NCBI GenBank assembly: GCA_910579465.1
Contig: CAJTUB010000005.1
Span: 275,776 to 339,775 of the forward strand
Direction: 5' to 3'
DNA length: 64,000 nucleotides
DNA from: an uncultured Lachnospiraceae bacterium
GTDB lineage: Bacteria; Bacillota; Clostridia; Lachnospirales; Lachnospiraceae
The stretch's first letter is position 1, and every line of letters begins with the position of its first letter. Shown piece by piece: positions 26,126 through 35,117 of the stretch. The notes under the pieces were generated by a model, which worked only from the letters and a program-made list of their open reading frames with translations, was not told where the DNA came from and did no database searches. Both the position numbers and the translations under genes were made by a program.

Positions 26126-27421
26126 TTAATTCACAATCTGCATATGCACGCCTGACACCTCGTACCTTACCCTGTAACCGGAGAGCGCTTCTATCCCGTG
26201 CGTCCGCGTATAATCCCAAAGCATCCGGATGTCGTCCCCCAGCTGCTCGTATCTGCCGTTGCTTTCCTGTGAATTTAACAGCCGGCACATTTCCTTCGGA
26301 AGCCCGCTGATTTTTCCGTTCCCATCTACTGAAATGTCATCCCAGGAATACCTGCCTCCGGTCGATTTCCCAAGAAAACCGGAAAGCTCCTTATAGGCGT
26401 TAATCCGGTGAAATTCTGCCGGGGTATAGTCTGATGCCTGCATATGGCAGTCCCACAGCTCTTCTGAAAACTGTCCTTCCAGTATGCTGACAGCCAGCCG
26501 TTTTTCTTCCTCCGTAAAATCTCCGGTAACAGTTATTCTTCCATCGATATCTGACTCTATGGCATAGGCTTTCCCCAAAATGTCAATCCCTGCCTTTCCC
26601 AATGCTTCCTGCATCTCCGGGAGTAACGTATTTTGTATCCTGCCATAAGCAGCCGCCCGTTCATAATCGTGCAGGTTTGCAAAAATTTTCAGATAAGCCT
26701 CCTCCTGCTTATCGAGCAGCTCCCCGGATGCCTTTTTCTCCAGCAGCTCTTCCACGCTTTTTGTCCCCGCATAGCGTTCCTCTTCCGGCAGGGAATCATA
26801 CTGCTCCCTGTGCAGCCGTTCCATTTCATCGCTGTAATTCTGTCTGCCATCTGCCGTCGTCTGCTTCTGGTATTTTTCTTCTGCAATGCGGATACGGTAA
26901 GGCTCCTCTATATTGACATTCCCGCCGCCGTGGTTTTCCACCTTAATCGTATAACGTTCCGAGGCGTCCCAGTCCGGCAGGATAAGCTCCTTGCTGCCGT
27001 CGCCATTCTCTTTCGCTATCCCTATCTGGTTTCCCTTCGTATCATAAACAACCAGATCATAATCGCAACCCTCCGGAATATGCTCCAGCCGGATGGTAAG
27101 CCTTGTCCCGATTCCCATCCTTGTATAGAAATTCCTCTGCCTGTAGGAAAAGGAATAGCAGTCTGTATCCCCGTCGGAATCCAGCCTTCCCTCCAGATAG
27201 CTGTCACTGTTATGCAATAAAATTCCTAAATCATAGGTACTGTAATAGCTGTCTGTCCTGTCGTCATATTTCGTTTTCTGACGGTAGCTGTCATTTTTAT
27301 TCCCACAGCCTTCCAGCAGGACCGTCTGCTCGTTCAGCTCCTTCATGGGAGAAGCAAAGCCCTTTTTCCCATAACGGACGCCACCAAGCAAAGGACTACT
27401 GACATAATGTGTATAGTTCAT
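26126..27421 (-). CDS. Unknown protein with PPC-like beta-sandwich domain
   Basis: 431 residues from the ATG with AAGGA four bases upstream; a frame six codons longer lacks a ribosome site. I do not recognise the whole protein. Residues about 65-185 resemble a pre-peptidase C-terminal (PPC) type beta-sandwich: LEGRLDSDGDTDCYSFSY, then TIRLEHIPEGCDYDLVVYDTKG and RYTIKVENHGGG. Residues 200-260 are highly charged and helical. The C-terminal 150 residues (VTGDFTEEEKRLAVSILEGQ, LPKEMCRLLNSQES) look like a distinct alpha/beta domain. No signal peptide or membrane segment is seen. It lies downstream of the flagellin/FliS cluster, so a flagellum-linked or non-classically exported role is possible but unproven. 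Confidence 0.55.
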   Translation of the reverse strand: MNYTHYVSSPLLGGVRYGKKGFASPMKELNEQTVLLEGCGNKNDSYRQKTKYDDRTDSYYSTYDLGILLHNSDSYLEGRLDSDGDTDCYSFSYRQRNFYTRMGIGTRLTIRLEHIPEGCDYDLVVYDTKGNQIGIAKENGDGSKELILPDWDASERYTIKVENHGGGNVNIEEPYRIRIAEEKYQKQTTADGRQNYSDEMERLHREQYDSLPEEERYAGTKSVEELLEKKASGELLDKQEEAYLKIFANLHDYERAAAYGRIQNTLLPEMQEALGKAGIDILGKAYAIESDIDGRITVTGDFTEEEKRLAVSILEGQFSEELWDCHMQASDYTPAEFHRINAYKELSGFLGKSTGGRYSWDDISVDGNGKISGLPKEMCRLLNSQESNGRYEQLGDDIRMLWDYTRTHGIEALSGYRVRYEVSGVHMQIVN

Positions 27422-27491
27422 ACTATCCTTGGCCTCCATGTATTATTTCTCATGTCACTCATACCGAGGAAGCGCTGATGAAAGCGTTTCC

Positions 27492-27794
27492 CTAAAAAAA
27501 CAGCACTATCACCGCCGCCAATATTATAACAATTAATACCGGTGGTACGAAAAGGGACATCCAAAAAAATAAACTGCCGCCTTGTTTTCGATATCTTGTT
27601 ATATTATAAGCGATGTCTGACACCAGCCACACAAGGTTATACAATGAAAATCCTACTACAAAGCTGCATTCCACAACAAATCCGCTGTTCAGTGCAAACC
27701 ATAACCCAATCGCTGTATAGCTCAGACATACTCCAAATACGCTGTTCAATAAAACTGCAATACTCTTTGAATATAGTTTCGACTTCTTTCCCAT
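27492..27794 (-). CDS. Small three-helix membrane protein, unknown function
   Basis: 100 residues, with three hydrophobic segments (about residues 12-32, 40-62 and 75-100) and a short basic N-terminus. No known motif. Start chosen at the ATG with AGGA five bases upstream. Low GC compared with neighbours. It stands between the FliS terminator and the unknown 431-residue gene; nothing indicates its role. Confidence 0.6.
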   Translation of the reverse strand: MGKKSKLYSKSIAVLLNSVFGVCLSYTAIGLWFALNSGFVVECSFVVGFSLYNLVWLVSDIAYNITRYRKQGGSLFFWMSLFVPPVLIVIILAAVIVLFF

Positions 27795-27828
27795 TCCGTT
27801 CCTCATGTCTTCTTGAATCGTCTGTTTA

Positions 27829-27863
27829 CAAAAAAGGGGCTGCGCTTCGTGCGACAGCCCCTT
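27829..27863 (-). terminator. Intrinsic terminator after fliS
   Basis: AAGGGGCTG (27834-27842) pairs with CAGCCCCTT (27855-27863); followed on the minus strand by TTTTTT. A second small hairpin GGGGAA-CAC-TTCCCC at 27868-27882 lies just before it. The loop sequence is shared with two other terminators in the window. Confidence 0.88.
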
Positions 27864-27901
27864 AAACGGGGAACACTTCCCCTCGCAGTATCGAGTAGCT
27901 T

Positions 27902-28381
27902 TTATGCTGTAAATCCTCTCTTTGCTTCATTTACATTTACATATATTTCGTTTAACTTGCCGCGCCCGTAGGTCAGTCCCGCATATACCTGCTGGGTGTT
28001 CTGCATTACCGGACCGCTGCTGTCTTCTTCGCTTACCTTTTTGTAGCCGTCAAGAAGCTTTTCGATAACCTCTGCCACATTTGCCAGCCGCTCCGGCTGT
28101 TTTTGTATTCTTGCCGCGGTCAGCTCACGGTTTACAAAAATATAAAGGCTCATCAATTGATAGGAAAGTCCGACCTGGTAGTCAAGGGATGCCATCAGTT
28201 CGCTGATAAAGCGTCCTGCATGGACAAGCTCCTTTTCGTATACTGCCATGTCTTCTGCCGCAAAGGCTTCCTTTGCCGACTCAAGGTCACTCAGGATAAT
28301 TTCGTACATAATCACAACCAGCTCACTGCGCGATGCCTGTGTTACCCGCATGCTGAACTCCTGTATCAATTCCTTTTTCAT
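27902..28381 (-). CDS. fliS: Flagellin export chaperone FliS-like
   Basis: 159 residues, helical throughout. SRSELVVIMYEIILSDLESA near the N-terminus and the four-helix pattern with VGLSYQLMSLYIFVNRELTAA match FliS, which caps the C-terminal helix of flagellin before export. Flanked by flagellin 49 bp upstream on the same strand. The C-terminal 40 residues (VQ.TQQVYAGLTYGRGKLNE region) are longer than E. coli FliS, as is common in Clostridia. Confidence 0.82.
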   Translation of the reverse strand: MKKELIQEFSMRVTQASRSELVVIMYEIILSDLESAKEAFAAEDMAVYEKELVHAGRFISELMASLDYQVGLSYQLMSLYIFVNRELTAARIQKQPERLANVAEVIEKLLDGYKKVSEEDSSGPVMQNTQQVYAGLTYGRGKLNEIYVNVNEAKRGFTA

Positions 28382-28430
28382 AACCTGCCTCCATTTTCAA
28401 CCTGTCTTTTCCACCGGGCACTCCCTTTTA

Positions 28431-29852
28431 TCAGCCCTGCAGCAGCGATAAAATATTCTGCGGACGCTCATTTGCCTGGGCAAGCATCGCGTTGCCTGAC
28501 TGGGACAGCACCTGCTGCTGTGTATAGGTTACCATTTCCTTCGCCATATCCACATCTTCGATACGGGACAACGCTTCTGTCAGGTTCTCCGCGGAAACAT
28601 TCAGACTGTTAATACAATGCTCCAGACGGTTCTGATATGCGCCGAGCTTTGCACGGATAGACGAAATCTCATTTACCGCGTTCTCAAATATCGTAATCGC
28701 CTTCTGTGCAGACTCCTGCGTATTTACGTTGACAACCTCTGTTCCGAGCGTATCGGTATTTACCTTCGGAATACGCACCTCCATCGTCTGTCCCTCATTT
28801 GCACCAATCTGCAAATCCATCGGTCCCGCCTTTAACACGGTAACGGTTGCCGAAGCGGTTCCCTCTACCTTAAACTTCATCTTGAAATCATTTACGTCCG
28901 TAACGGTGACATAGTCGCCGTCAATGGAAACGGTTGCGGTCGGCTTGAAGCCCGTATCATAATCCAGCTCTACGACCGCGTCCACGCCCTGTGCCTTCAC
29001 ACCGGAGGTAATTCCGAGTGCAGCTGCAAGCGCTGCATCCGTACAGTAAATCTCAATCTCTGCATCATCGCCTTTATCGACGCTTTCAAACCGGAAGCCT
29101 TCGGCGTCTGCCAGCGTGCTTACCTGCATATCGCCTCCTGCATCTGCCGCTACCGGCGAAACCTCAATGTCTACTGCAGAGCCTGCATTACGCATTTTTT
29201 CATAGATATCGTTTAACGTATCCGTAGCCTCGACTTCGATTTCCTTATCGTTGATGGAAATCTTTCCGGTAAAGCCGAGCGCTGCAGTCTTGCTTGTCGT
29301 TGCCGGCATCTGGGTTTCCAGCTTTGCCGACTCCGGCGCTGTTGTAACCGTAAGTGTATATTCTGTAATTTCAACTGCGTCCGATAAGGAAAGCAGCTGA
29401 ATCTGTTCATTGTCGGAATAAGAACGGCGGTCTACCGTGCCGTTTAACAGCTTCTTGGTATTAAACTCCGTCGTATCGGAAATACGGTTGATTTCTTCGT
29501 TCAGCTGGTCGATTTCGTCCTGAATTGCCTTCCGGTCCTCGTCGGTATTTACACCATTCGCCGCCTGTACAGAAAGCTCTCTCATACGCTGCAGCATTGC
29601 CTCTACTTCCTCTAATGCGCCCTCGGCAGTCTGAATTACCGAGATACCGTCTGCTGCGTTCCGGGAAGCCTGCTCCAAACCCGCAATCTGCGTCTTCATC
29701 TTTTCAGAAATTGCAAGTCCTGCCGCATCATCTGCCGCACGGTTAATGCGGAAGCCGGAGGAAAGACGCTCTAAACTCGTATCCAGTCTGTTATTTGTCT
29801 TTCCAAGAATATTACACGCCTTCAGCGCTGAAATGTTGTGGTTGATTCTCAT
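28431..29852 (-). CDS. Flagellin
   Basis: 473 residues. The conserved D0/D1 ends are present: MRINHNISALKACNILGKTN and LERLSSGFRINRAADDAAGL at the N-terminus, and AENLTEALSRIEDVDMAKEM with GNAMLAQANERPQNILSLLQG at the C-terminus (split here). Residues about 170-365 are a variable surface-exposed domain not shared with short clostridial flagellins. Secreted by the flagellar type III apparatus and polymerised in the filament. Strong ribosome site (AAAGGAACAGG). It follows the DUF6240-like gene by 50 bp, with a small AACGCA/TGCGTT hairpin (29882-29899) between; a separate promoter is not visible, so the upstream sigma-D-like promoter may serve both. Confidence 0.96.
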   Translation of the reverse strand: MRINHNISALKACNILGKTNNRLDTSLERLSSGFRINRAADDAAGLAISEKMKTQIAGLEQASRNAADGISVIQTAEGALEEVEAMLQRMRELSVQAANGVNTDEDRKAIQDEIDQLNEEINRISDTTEFNTKKLLNGTVDRRSYSDNEQIQLLSLSDAVEITEYTLTVTTAPESAKLETQMPATTSKTAALGFTGKISINDKEIEVEATDTLNDIYEKMRNAGSAVDIEVSPVAADAGGDMQVSTLADAEGFRFESVDKGDDAEIEIYCTDAALAAALGITSGVKAQGVDAVVELDYDTGFKPTATVSIDGDYVTVTDVNDFKMKFKVEGTASATVTVLKAGPMDLQIGANEGQTMEVRIPKVNTDTLGTEVVNVNTQESAQKAITIFENAVNEISSIRAKLGAYQNRLEHCINSLNVSAENLTEALSRIEDVDMAKEMVTYTQQQVLSQSGNAMLAQANERPQNILSLLQG

Positions 29853-29902
29853 ACTGTCACCTGTTCCTTTCCAAGGTCACAAACGCAAGGTTCTGCGTTC
29901 TG

Positions 29903-32900
29903 CTATGCCTTCTCGATTTCCATAATATGAACAAATACCGCTCTCGATACTGCCAGAAGCTGTGCCGTATCCGGCTTTTCACTCGACCGCGGTTCGGTGA
30001 CATCTCCTTCCGTGTCAATGCCCGGGATACGGTTCACGGCATACTCTTCCGACCTTGCGCCGGTACCGCAGTATACCAATGCATCCGATACCCCTAAATC
30101 CAATAACCGTTCTGTCAGCTCCCGTTTACTGTGTTCAATCAGTCCGGTTCCTTCCCGGGAATCACTGCTGACAAAACAGAAAATCCGATTGTCTTCCATA
30201 TGTATATCCGCCTGGACAGTTCCAAGCTTTACCAACGGAATCTTTACCGATGCTCTTCCACCCTCTTCTGCCTGACCTTCCGTCTGTAAGGTTACCCGCA
30301 TGCTCTTTAAGCCCTCGGCGGTTTCTATCGGAAAATCGAAGCATTCCTTCCCTGCGCATTCCCCGCGCAGCTTTACTCCCATCTTAATCTGTTTCAGCGC
30401 CTTCAAATCGACCGCAGCCGGTTCTCCTGCGCACATATCATCCTCTAAGTTACGAACGGCCTTTTTCAGATTACGGTAGAACCCTCCGGCAACGCGTACA
30501 TCAAACAGACTCTCGGTACTGTCGGCACCGCCTGCCGAAAGCAGCGCATCTGCCTCGCTCTCCGTCTCTTTCTCTGTCTGCTTCCCATACTGCTTCAACA
30601 GACTGCCAAGCCTTCCATACATCTCGCCGGTTCCTGCCAGAAACTCCTTTGCCGCCTCCACATTATTCGAGGTAACTACAAGTCCGAGTCCCTTTAAGAA
30701 CTCCGGAGCCTGCGCTGCGCTTTCCGCATTTGTACGGAGCTCCTGTACTGCCTGCGCCGTTTCCTCCTCCGTGCGGGCAGTTCCTTCTTTATAAAATTCG
30801 TAACCGTCGCTAACCGATATATCGGCAATTTTCCCCGGAATCTTAATACCGGAAAGAATTTGTGCATCGATTTTTGAACTGTTCGGAAGCAGTTCCCGTA
30901 CCCGGCTTACATTTTCATCCGCCGTTACATTAATGCCGCCCATTTTTGCCGTCCGCATCGCCGAAAGCAGGTTTCCGAGCGTTAATTCCCTGCCGCTCTC
31001 CATAACGACGCCGATTGCAGCACCATCCGTTTTCTCTAACTGGTTAAACAGACGGAACATTCCGATGTACGCGGAACGCTCCTCCGGGGTAACTCCCGCA
31101 TTCTTTTCTACCTTGAAGAGATATCTTGCAAACTTCTCCGTATCATTTTCAAGCCCGTCCTCCATGCGGATTTCGGCAACTCTGCGCGACAGGGCATCTA
31201 CGGTCTCCGTAAGCGGGTTAATTCCCTCCCGGATTAAGCGTAACGCCGCTGCCGGATGCATTCCCTCTACAAGCTCGGTCACCTTACGGTCATATTCCTT
31301 CACCGCCGCAATATTTGCTTCGTTCAGCTCAATGGAATTATACGCCAGAATCCGCACTGCACGCAGGTTCTCCGGCGACACCTCCATTCCCATGGAAGTA
31401 AGCAGCTGCGCATTCCCCGAAAAGGCATTATTAATGGAATCGCCGTAAATCGACTGCGGTCTGGTTCCAAGCATATCATAGGCTTCTCCGGCACGCTGCA
31501 TCTTCGCACTGAGATTGCTTCCGGCAGCGGAAAGTGCCTCTAAGGTCACATCACTGCGGTTTTCAAAGGTAACGCCTAACGTATAGCTCGGAGACTTGGA
31601 CAGGCTGTCCAGGTTCTGCATCGTCTGGCGGAACATCTCCTCCATGGAGCGGTTTCCGGAGACTCCGGCATTGTCTGTATAGTAACGGTAGTAATTATTC
31701 TCCAGAATACGCAGACCGTCTACTACCTTTGCAAGACCCGAGGTGTCAATCCGGATTCCCTGCCGTTCCAGACGGTATGCCGACTCTGTTGTCATCTTCA
31801 GACGGATTTCTTCGAGTCTTCTTTTTGCCCGCACCACGCTGATGTCGAAGTCCATCGAGAAGCCCGAAACTTCCTTCAATACCGCCTGCTCCAGCGTGTT
31901 CGGCTGTGCGTTGCTCTTTATCTCGTCCTCGGCAAAGGCAAGGTCGTTAAATGTAACGTCCTCTCTTGCCGCCTGCTGCATTGCCCGGCCCAGTACGGCC
32001 TCCTCCGGAACCTCCTGCCCCGGCTGCAGCTCCTGTACCTTCTGCGCCGCTTTCTTCACATAAGCGCGTTCTACGGTCTCCGGTGCGAAGCCCTGCATAC
32101 GCTCTACGCGCTCGCCTACCTCGGTTTTGGTAAGGGCGGTCAGGCTTGCCTTGATTGCCTGTCTGCCCTCTGACAGCGCCCCGGCCGCCAGCTCTGCCAC
32201 TTCCTCCGGCGTGCGCTTCTTCACATCATTCAGCAACCGCATCTGCACCAGATTTTCTCCCGTAATCGGAAGGCCATGCTCCGTAAGCCATCTGGCATTG
32301 GAGAGATTCTCCTTCGTAACCGGAAGCCCCGCATTGACGCAGACCTGATTTGCCGATTTGGTCAGACGCTCCCATACCTTTTCCGATATCGGTGTCGATT
32401 TTACATTTCCTGCGCTGTACTGCGCCAGATATACATTTTCAATGGTCGGCTCTTTTTCAAACTTAATCATATAATACTGCACCGACTCGGACATCTCTGA
32501 TACTCTTCCCGCAAACTCCACCGCCTGATATACTTTATTTACCGTAGCTTCCGTGACCGGAACACCGGCTGCCAGCAGCTTCTCTGCAATATATTCCGCC
32601 GCCGGATTTCCCTTTAACGCTCTTTTTGCAATTTCAATCACGGCTTCGCGCTTTTCAGCCAGCTTCACCTTCTGGCTTTCCAGACTTGCTGCCTTCAGCT
32701 CCCGTCCGAGACGGATATGCTCGATGGCTCTGGCAAGCTGCTCCGCTGTCAGCTCCTCTACCGTAATCCCTTCTGCGCAAAGAGCCTCGTAATCCTCCTC
32801 CGTCAGCTGGCCTACGGTATCTTCTAAGGTCTTTTCCTCTTCCTGCTCTGCCTGCTCCTCTTCCTCCGGGCGGGTCTTGCTTACATCGCCATAGCAGATT

Positions 32901-33085
32901 TCCTCCTCCACACTGCCGACAGCTCCTTCTGATACACTTACCGTTATATCGGTCTTGCCGCCTTCCCTGGCAGCCTGTGCTGCAAAGACTGCGGAAGCAT
33001 TCTTCCCCGCAGCCGTGGCGGAGTGTTGTACTTCACCAGCCTTCTCCGGTTTTCTGTCGCCATATAAGGTATGGATTCCATTCAT
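29903..33085 (-). CDS. Very large flagellum-associated protein (DUF6240-like), possible FliK-type C-terminus
   Basis: 1060 residues, almost entirely helical and acidic, no signal peptide or membrane helix. I recognise it as like the DUF6240 proteins found beside flagellin in Lachnospiraceae; function unknown. Repeated phrases of the type (LP)VTxENLxxxRxLxxxG occur (GLPVTKENLSNARWLTEHG, GLPITGENLVQMRLLND, GMEVSPENLRAVRILAYN, ELTLGNLLSAMRTAKMGG, GLVVTSNNVEAAKEFL), suggesting at least five tandem helical units. Residues about 960-1010 (VQADIHMEDNRIFCFV, then KRELTERLLDLG) resemble the C-terminal domain of the hook-length protein FliK. The ATG is preceded by GGAGGAGG. Confidence 0.7.
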   Translation of the reverse strand: MNGIHTLYGDRKPEKAGEVQHSATAAGKNASAVFAAQAAREGGKTDITVSVSEGAVGSVEEEICYGDVSKTRPEEEEQAEQEEEKTLEDTVGQLTEEDYEALCAEGITVEELTAEQLARAIEHIRLGRELKAASLESQKVKLAEKREAVIEIAKRALKGNPAAEYIAEKLLAAGVPVTEATVNKVYQAVEFAGRVSEMSESVQYYMIKFEKEPTIENVYLAQYSAGNVKSTPISEKVWERLTKSANQVCVNAGLPVTKENLSNARWLTEHGLPITGENLVQMRLLNDVKKRTPEEVAELAAGALSEGRQAIKASLTALTKTEVGERVERMQGFAPETVERAYVKKAAQKVQELQPGQEVPEEAVLGRAMQQAAREDVTFNDLAFAEDEIKSNAQPNTLEQAVLKEVSGFSMDFDISVVRAKRRLEEIRLKMTTESAYRLERQGIRIDTSGLAKVVDGLRILENNYYRYYTDNAGVSGNRSMEEMFRQTMQNLDSLSKSPSYTLGVTFENRSDVTLEALSAAGSNLSAKMQRAGEAYDMLGTRPQSIYGDSINNAFSGNAQLLTSMGMEVSPENLRAVRILAYNSIELNEANIAAVKEYDRKVTELVEGMHPAAALRLIREGINPLTETVDALSRRVAEIRMEDGLENDTEKFARYLFKVEKNAGVTPEERSAYIGMFRLFNQLEKTDGAAIGVVMESGRELTLGNLLSAMRTAKMGGINVTADENVSRVRELLPNSSKIDAQILSGIKIPGKIADISVSDGYEFYKEGTARTEEETAQAVQELRTNAESAAQAPEFLKGLGLVVTSNNVEAAKEFLAGTGEMYGRLGSLLKQYGKQTEKETESEADALLSAGGADSTESLFDVRVAGGFYRNLKKAVRNLEDDMCAGEPAAVDLKALKQIKMGVKLRGECAGKECFDFPIETAEGLKSMRVTLQTEGQAEEGGRASVKIPLVKLGTVQADIHMEDNRIFCFVSSDSREGTGLIEHSKRELTERLLDLGVSDALVYCGTGARSEEYAVNRIPGIDTEGDVTEPRSSEKPDTAQLLAVSRAVFVHIMEIEKA

Positions 33086-33126
33086 ACAAACGCCTCCTCC
33101 AAGATTCCGTTTTTCTCTTTCTTATT

Positions 33127-33154
33127 ATTTCGGTCTTTCCGGCAAAAATCTTTA
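33127..33154 (-). promoter_or_regulatory. Candidate sigma-D (sigma-28) flagellar promoter
   Basis: The minus strand reads TAAA (33151-33154), 15-16 bp, then GACCGAAAT (33127-33135); the flagellar consensus is TAAA-N15-GCCGATAA. Fits the position about 40 bases upstream of the DUF6240-like gene, flagellin and fliS. No good sigma-70 boxes compete here. Confidence 0.55.
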
Positions 33155-33212
33155 TACATTCCAGCGCTTTCCTCTGAATAGATTTATAGAAAGCCTTTTA
33201 TAAGGAGCTGTC

Positions 33213-35066
33213 ATGTCCTCTCTTTTGCATAAATTCCGCTCTTATTTTCTTTTCCTTGCTGTTTCGCTTTGCCTGCTTTCCGGCTGTTCCTCCGCCGGTA
33301 AAGCACCCTCTCCTGTTCCCGGCCCGTCCGCATCCGGCGTTCCGGAATCTTCTGTTACACCGGATGCAGCAAAGGACTCCTTTTCTTCTTTTTTGAACCA
33401 GCTCTTCCGGCAGTATGCTGCTGCCGACAGCCTGTCACTGCATTACACCATAAGCAATCCCGAGGCAATGCAGATTACAAAGCCTCCGGTAACACTGGGA
33501 CACTTTTCTGCAAAGGAACTGAAGGCTTCCGCTGCCTCTGCAAAAAAAAGCCTGGAACTTCTCCGTTCCTTTTCCCGTGCCTCGCTGGACGCTTCCGAAC
33601 AGCTGACCTACGATTTATTGGAATACTCCCTGGAAACCTCGGTCTTGCCGGAGGGCACGGAGCTTTACGATACCCCGCTCGGCCCTGTTACGGGATTACA
33701 GACACAGCTTCCTATCCTGCTGGCGGAATACCGCTTTTCTTCTCTTGCCGATGTAGAGGACTATTTTTTACTGCTCGCAGACCTTCCGGACTATTTTTCC
33801 GAGCTCTGCGCGTTTGAGCGGGAGCGCTCTGCCGCCGGGACGCAGTCCTGTGCTGAAGTTCTTTCCCGCATTGTCCTGCAGAGTAAAGCCTTTGTGGAGA
33901 ATCCGGAGGATAACTTCCTGATTGCCGGATTCCGTGACCGCCTTGCGACACTGCCTGACTTAACTGCCACGCAAACCGCAGAGCTTTGTATCCGCAACCA
34001 GAAGCTCGTCTTTACCAAAGTAATTCCTGCCTATGAGCTTTTGATTGAAACCTTAGAGGAGCTTTCCGACCCTGCCGTTCCGTCAAGGGGGCTTTGCGCC
34101 CTGCCAGGAGGAGCTGCATACTATGAACATCTGGTCCGCAGTAATACCGGTTCGGGCCGGAGCATTGAAGAATTAGAAGAAATGTTAGAAACTGCCCTTT
34201 TTGACAGCCTGCTCACTATTGTCACATTTTCTGAGGATGAAACTCTGCGTACCGAATGGGAAAACTACCAGAGAGACGGGCTTTCCGCACTCCCTTCTGC
34301 TTCCCGGAAGGAAGACACTGCCGGAACAGCTGCAGATACCGATTCCTCCGTTGCGCTCCTTTCTGCTTTAAGGGAACGGATTCAGGCGGATTTTCCGTCT
34401 CCGGTAAAAAGCGCCTGCCGTGTAGAAACCGTCCACCCGTCTCTGGAAGACTTTATCAGTCCGGCGCTTTATCTTATTCCGCCCCTTGACGGCTATACAG
34501 AAAACGTAATTTATATCAATCAGGCAAAATGCTCCCCGGAAGAGCTTTTTTCCACACTCGCCCACGAGGGCTATCCGGGGCATCTTTATCAGAATACTTA
34601 CTTTGCGGCGTCTGCTCCGCATCCTATCCGTATGCTTTTAAATTTTACCGGGTACGATGAGGGCTGGGCAACTTATGCGGAAGCCTTTGCCTACCGTTAC
34701 GCCGACTGCTCTGATCGGCTGCGCCAGCTTCTGGTTGCAGAACAGATTGCAGGGCTCTGCCTTTACAGTCTCTCCGACATCCGTATCCACTACCGGGGCG
34801 CAGACATGGACAGTATCCTCTCCTTCCTGCAGGATTACGGTCTTACGAAGGAAGGCGCCACGGAGCTCTACTATGCACAGCTGGCAGAACCGGCAATTTA
34901 CCTCCCGTATTCTGTCGGTTATCTGGAATTTTCCGACCTGTTAGAAACATATCTGTCGCTGAAGGGAAATGATGCCCCGCTCCTTGCGTTCCACACCTTC
35001 CTTCTGGAAACAGGCCCGGCACCGTTCCCGGTACTAAGGGAGCGCCTGCTGACAACATTCCAGTAA
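33213..35066 (+). CDS. DUF885 metallopeptidase-like lipoprotein
   Basis: 617 residues. Lipoprotein signal with lipobox LLSGC (Cys at about 25) and a Ser/Pro-rich linker. The zinc-binding HEGYPGH at about residue 451 and the second ligand region GYDEGWATYAEAFAY at about 482 are hallmarks of DUF885 proteins, which belong to the M2/M3-like metallopeptidase group. Probably an outer-surface carboxypeptidase or oligopeptidase; substrate unknown. GGAG lies eight bases before the ATG. It is transcribed divergently from the flagellar cluster. Confidence 0.87.
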   Translation: MSSLLHKFRSYFLFLAVSLCLLSGCSSAGKAPSPVPGPSASGVPESSVTPDAAKDSFSSFLNQLFRQYAAADSLSLHYTISNPEAMQITKPPVTLGHFSAKELKASAASAKKSLELLRSFSRASLDASEQLTYDLLEYSLETSVLPEGTELYDTPLGPVTGLQTQLPILLAEYRFSSLADVEDYFLLLADLPDYFSELCAFERERSAAGTQSCAEVLSRIVLQSKAFVENPEDNFLIAGFRDRLATLPDLTATQTAELCIRNQKLVFTKVIPAYELLIETLEELSDPAVPSRGLCALPGGAAYYEHLVRSNTGSGRSIEELEEMLETALFDSLLTIVTFSEDETLRTEWENYQRDGLSALPSASRKEDTAGTAADTDSSVALLSALRERIQADFPSPVKSACRVETVHPSLEDFISPALYLIPPLDGYTENVIYINQAKCSPEELFSTLAHEGYPGHLYQNTYFAASAPHPIRMLLNFTGYDEGWATYAEAFAYRYADCSDRLRQLLVAEQIAGLCLYSLSDIRIHYRGADMDSILSFLQDYGLTKEGATELYYAQLAEPAIYLPYSVGYLEFSDLLETYLSLKGNDAPLLAFHTFLLETGPAPFPVLRERLLTTFQ

Positions 35067-35117
35067 CCGCGTATTTCACCGGAATCACCTCGAAACACCA
35101 ACGCACCGTTAAGCCGC

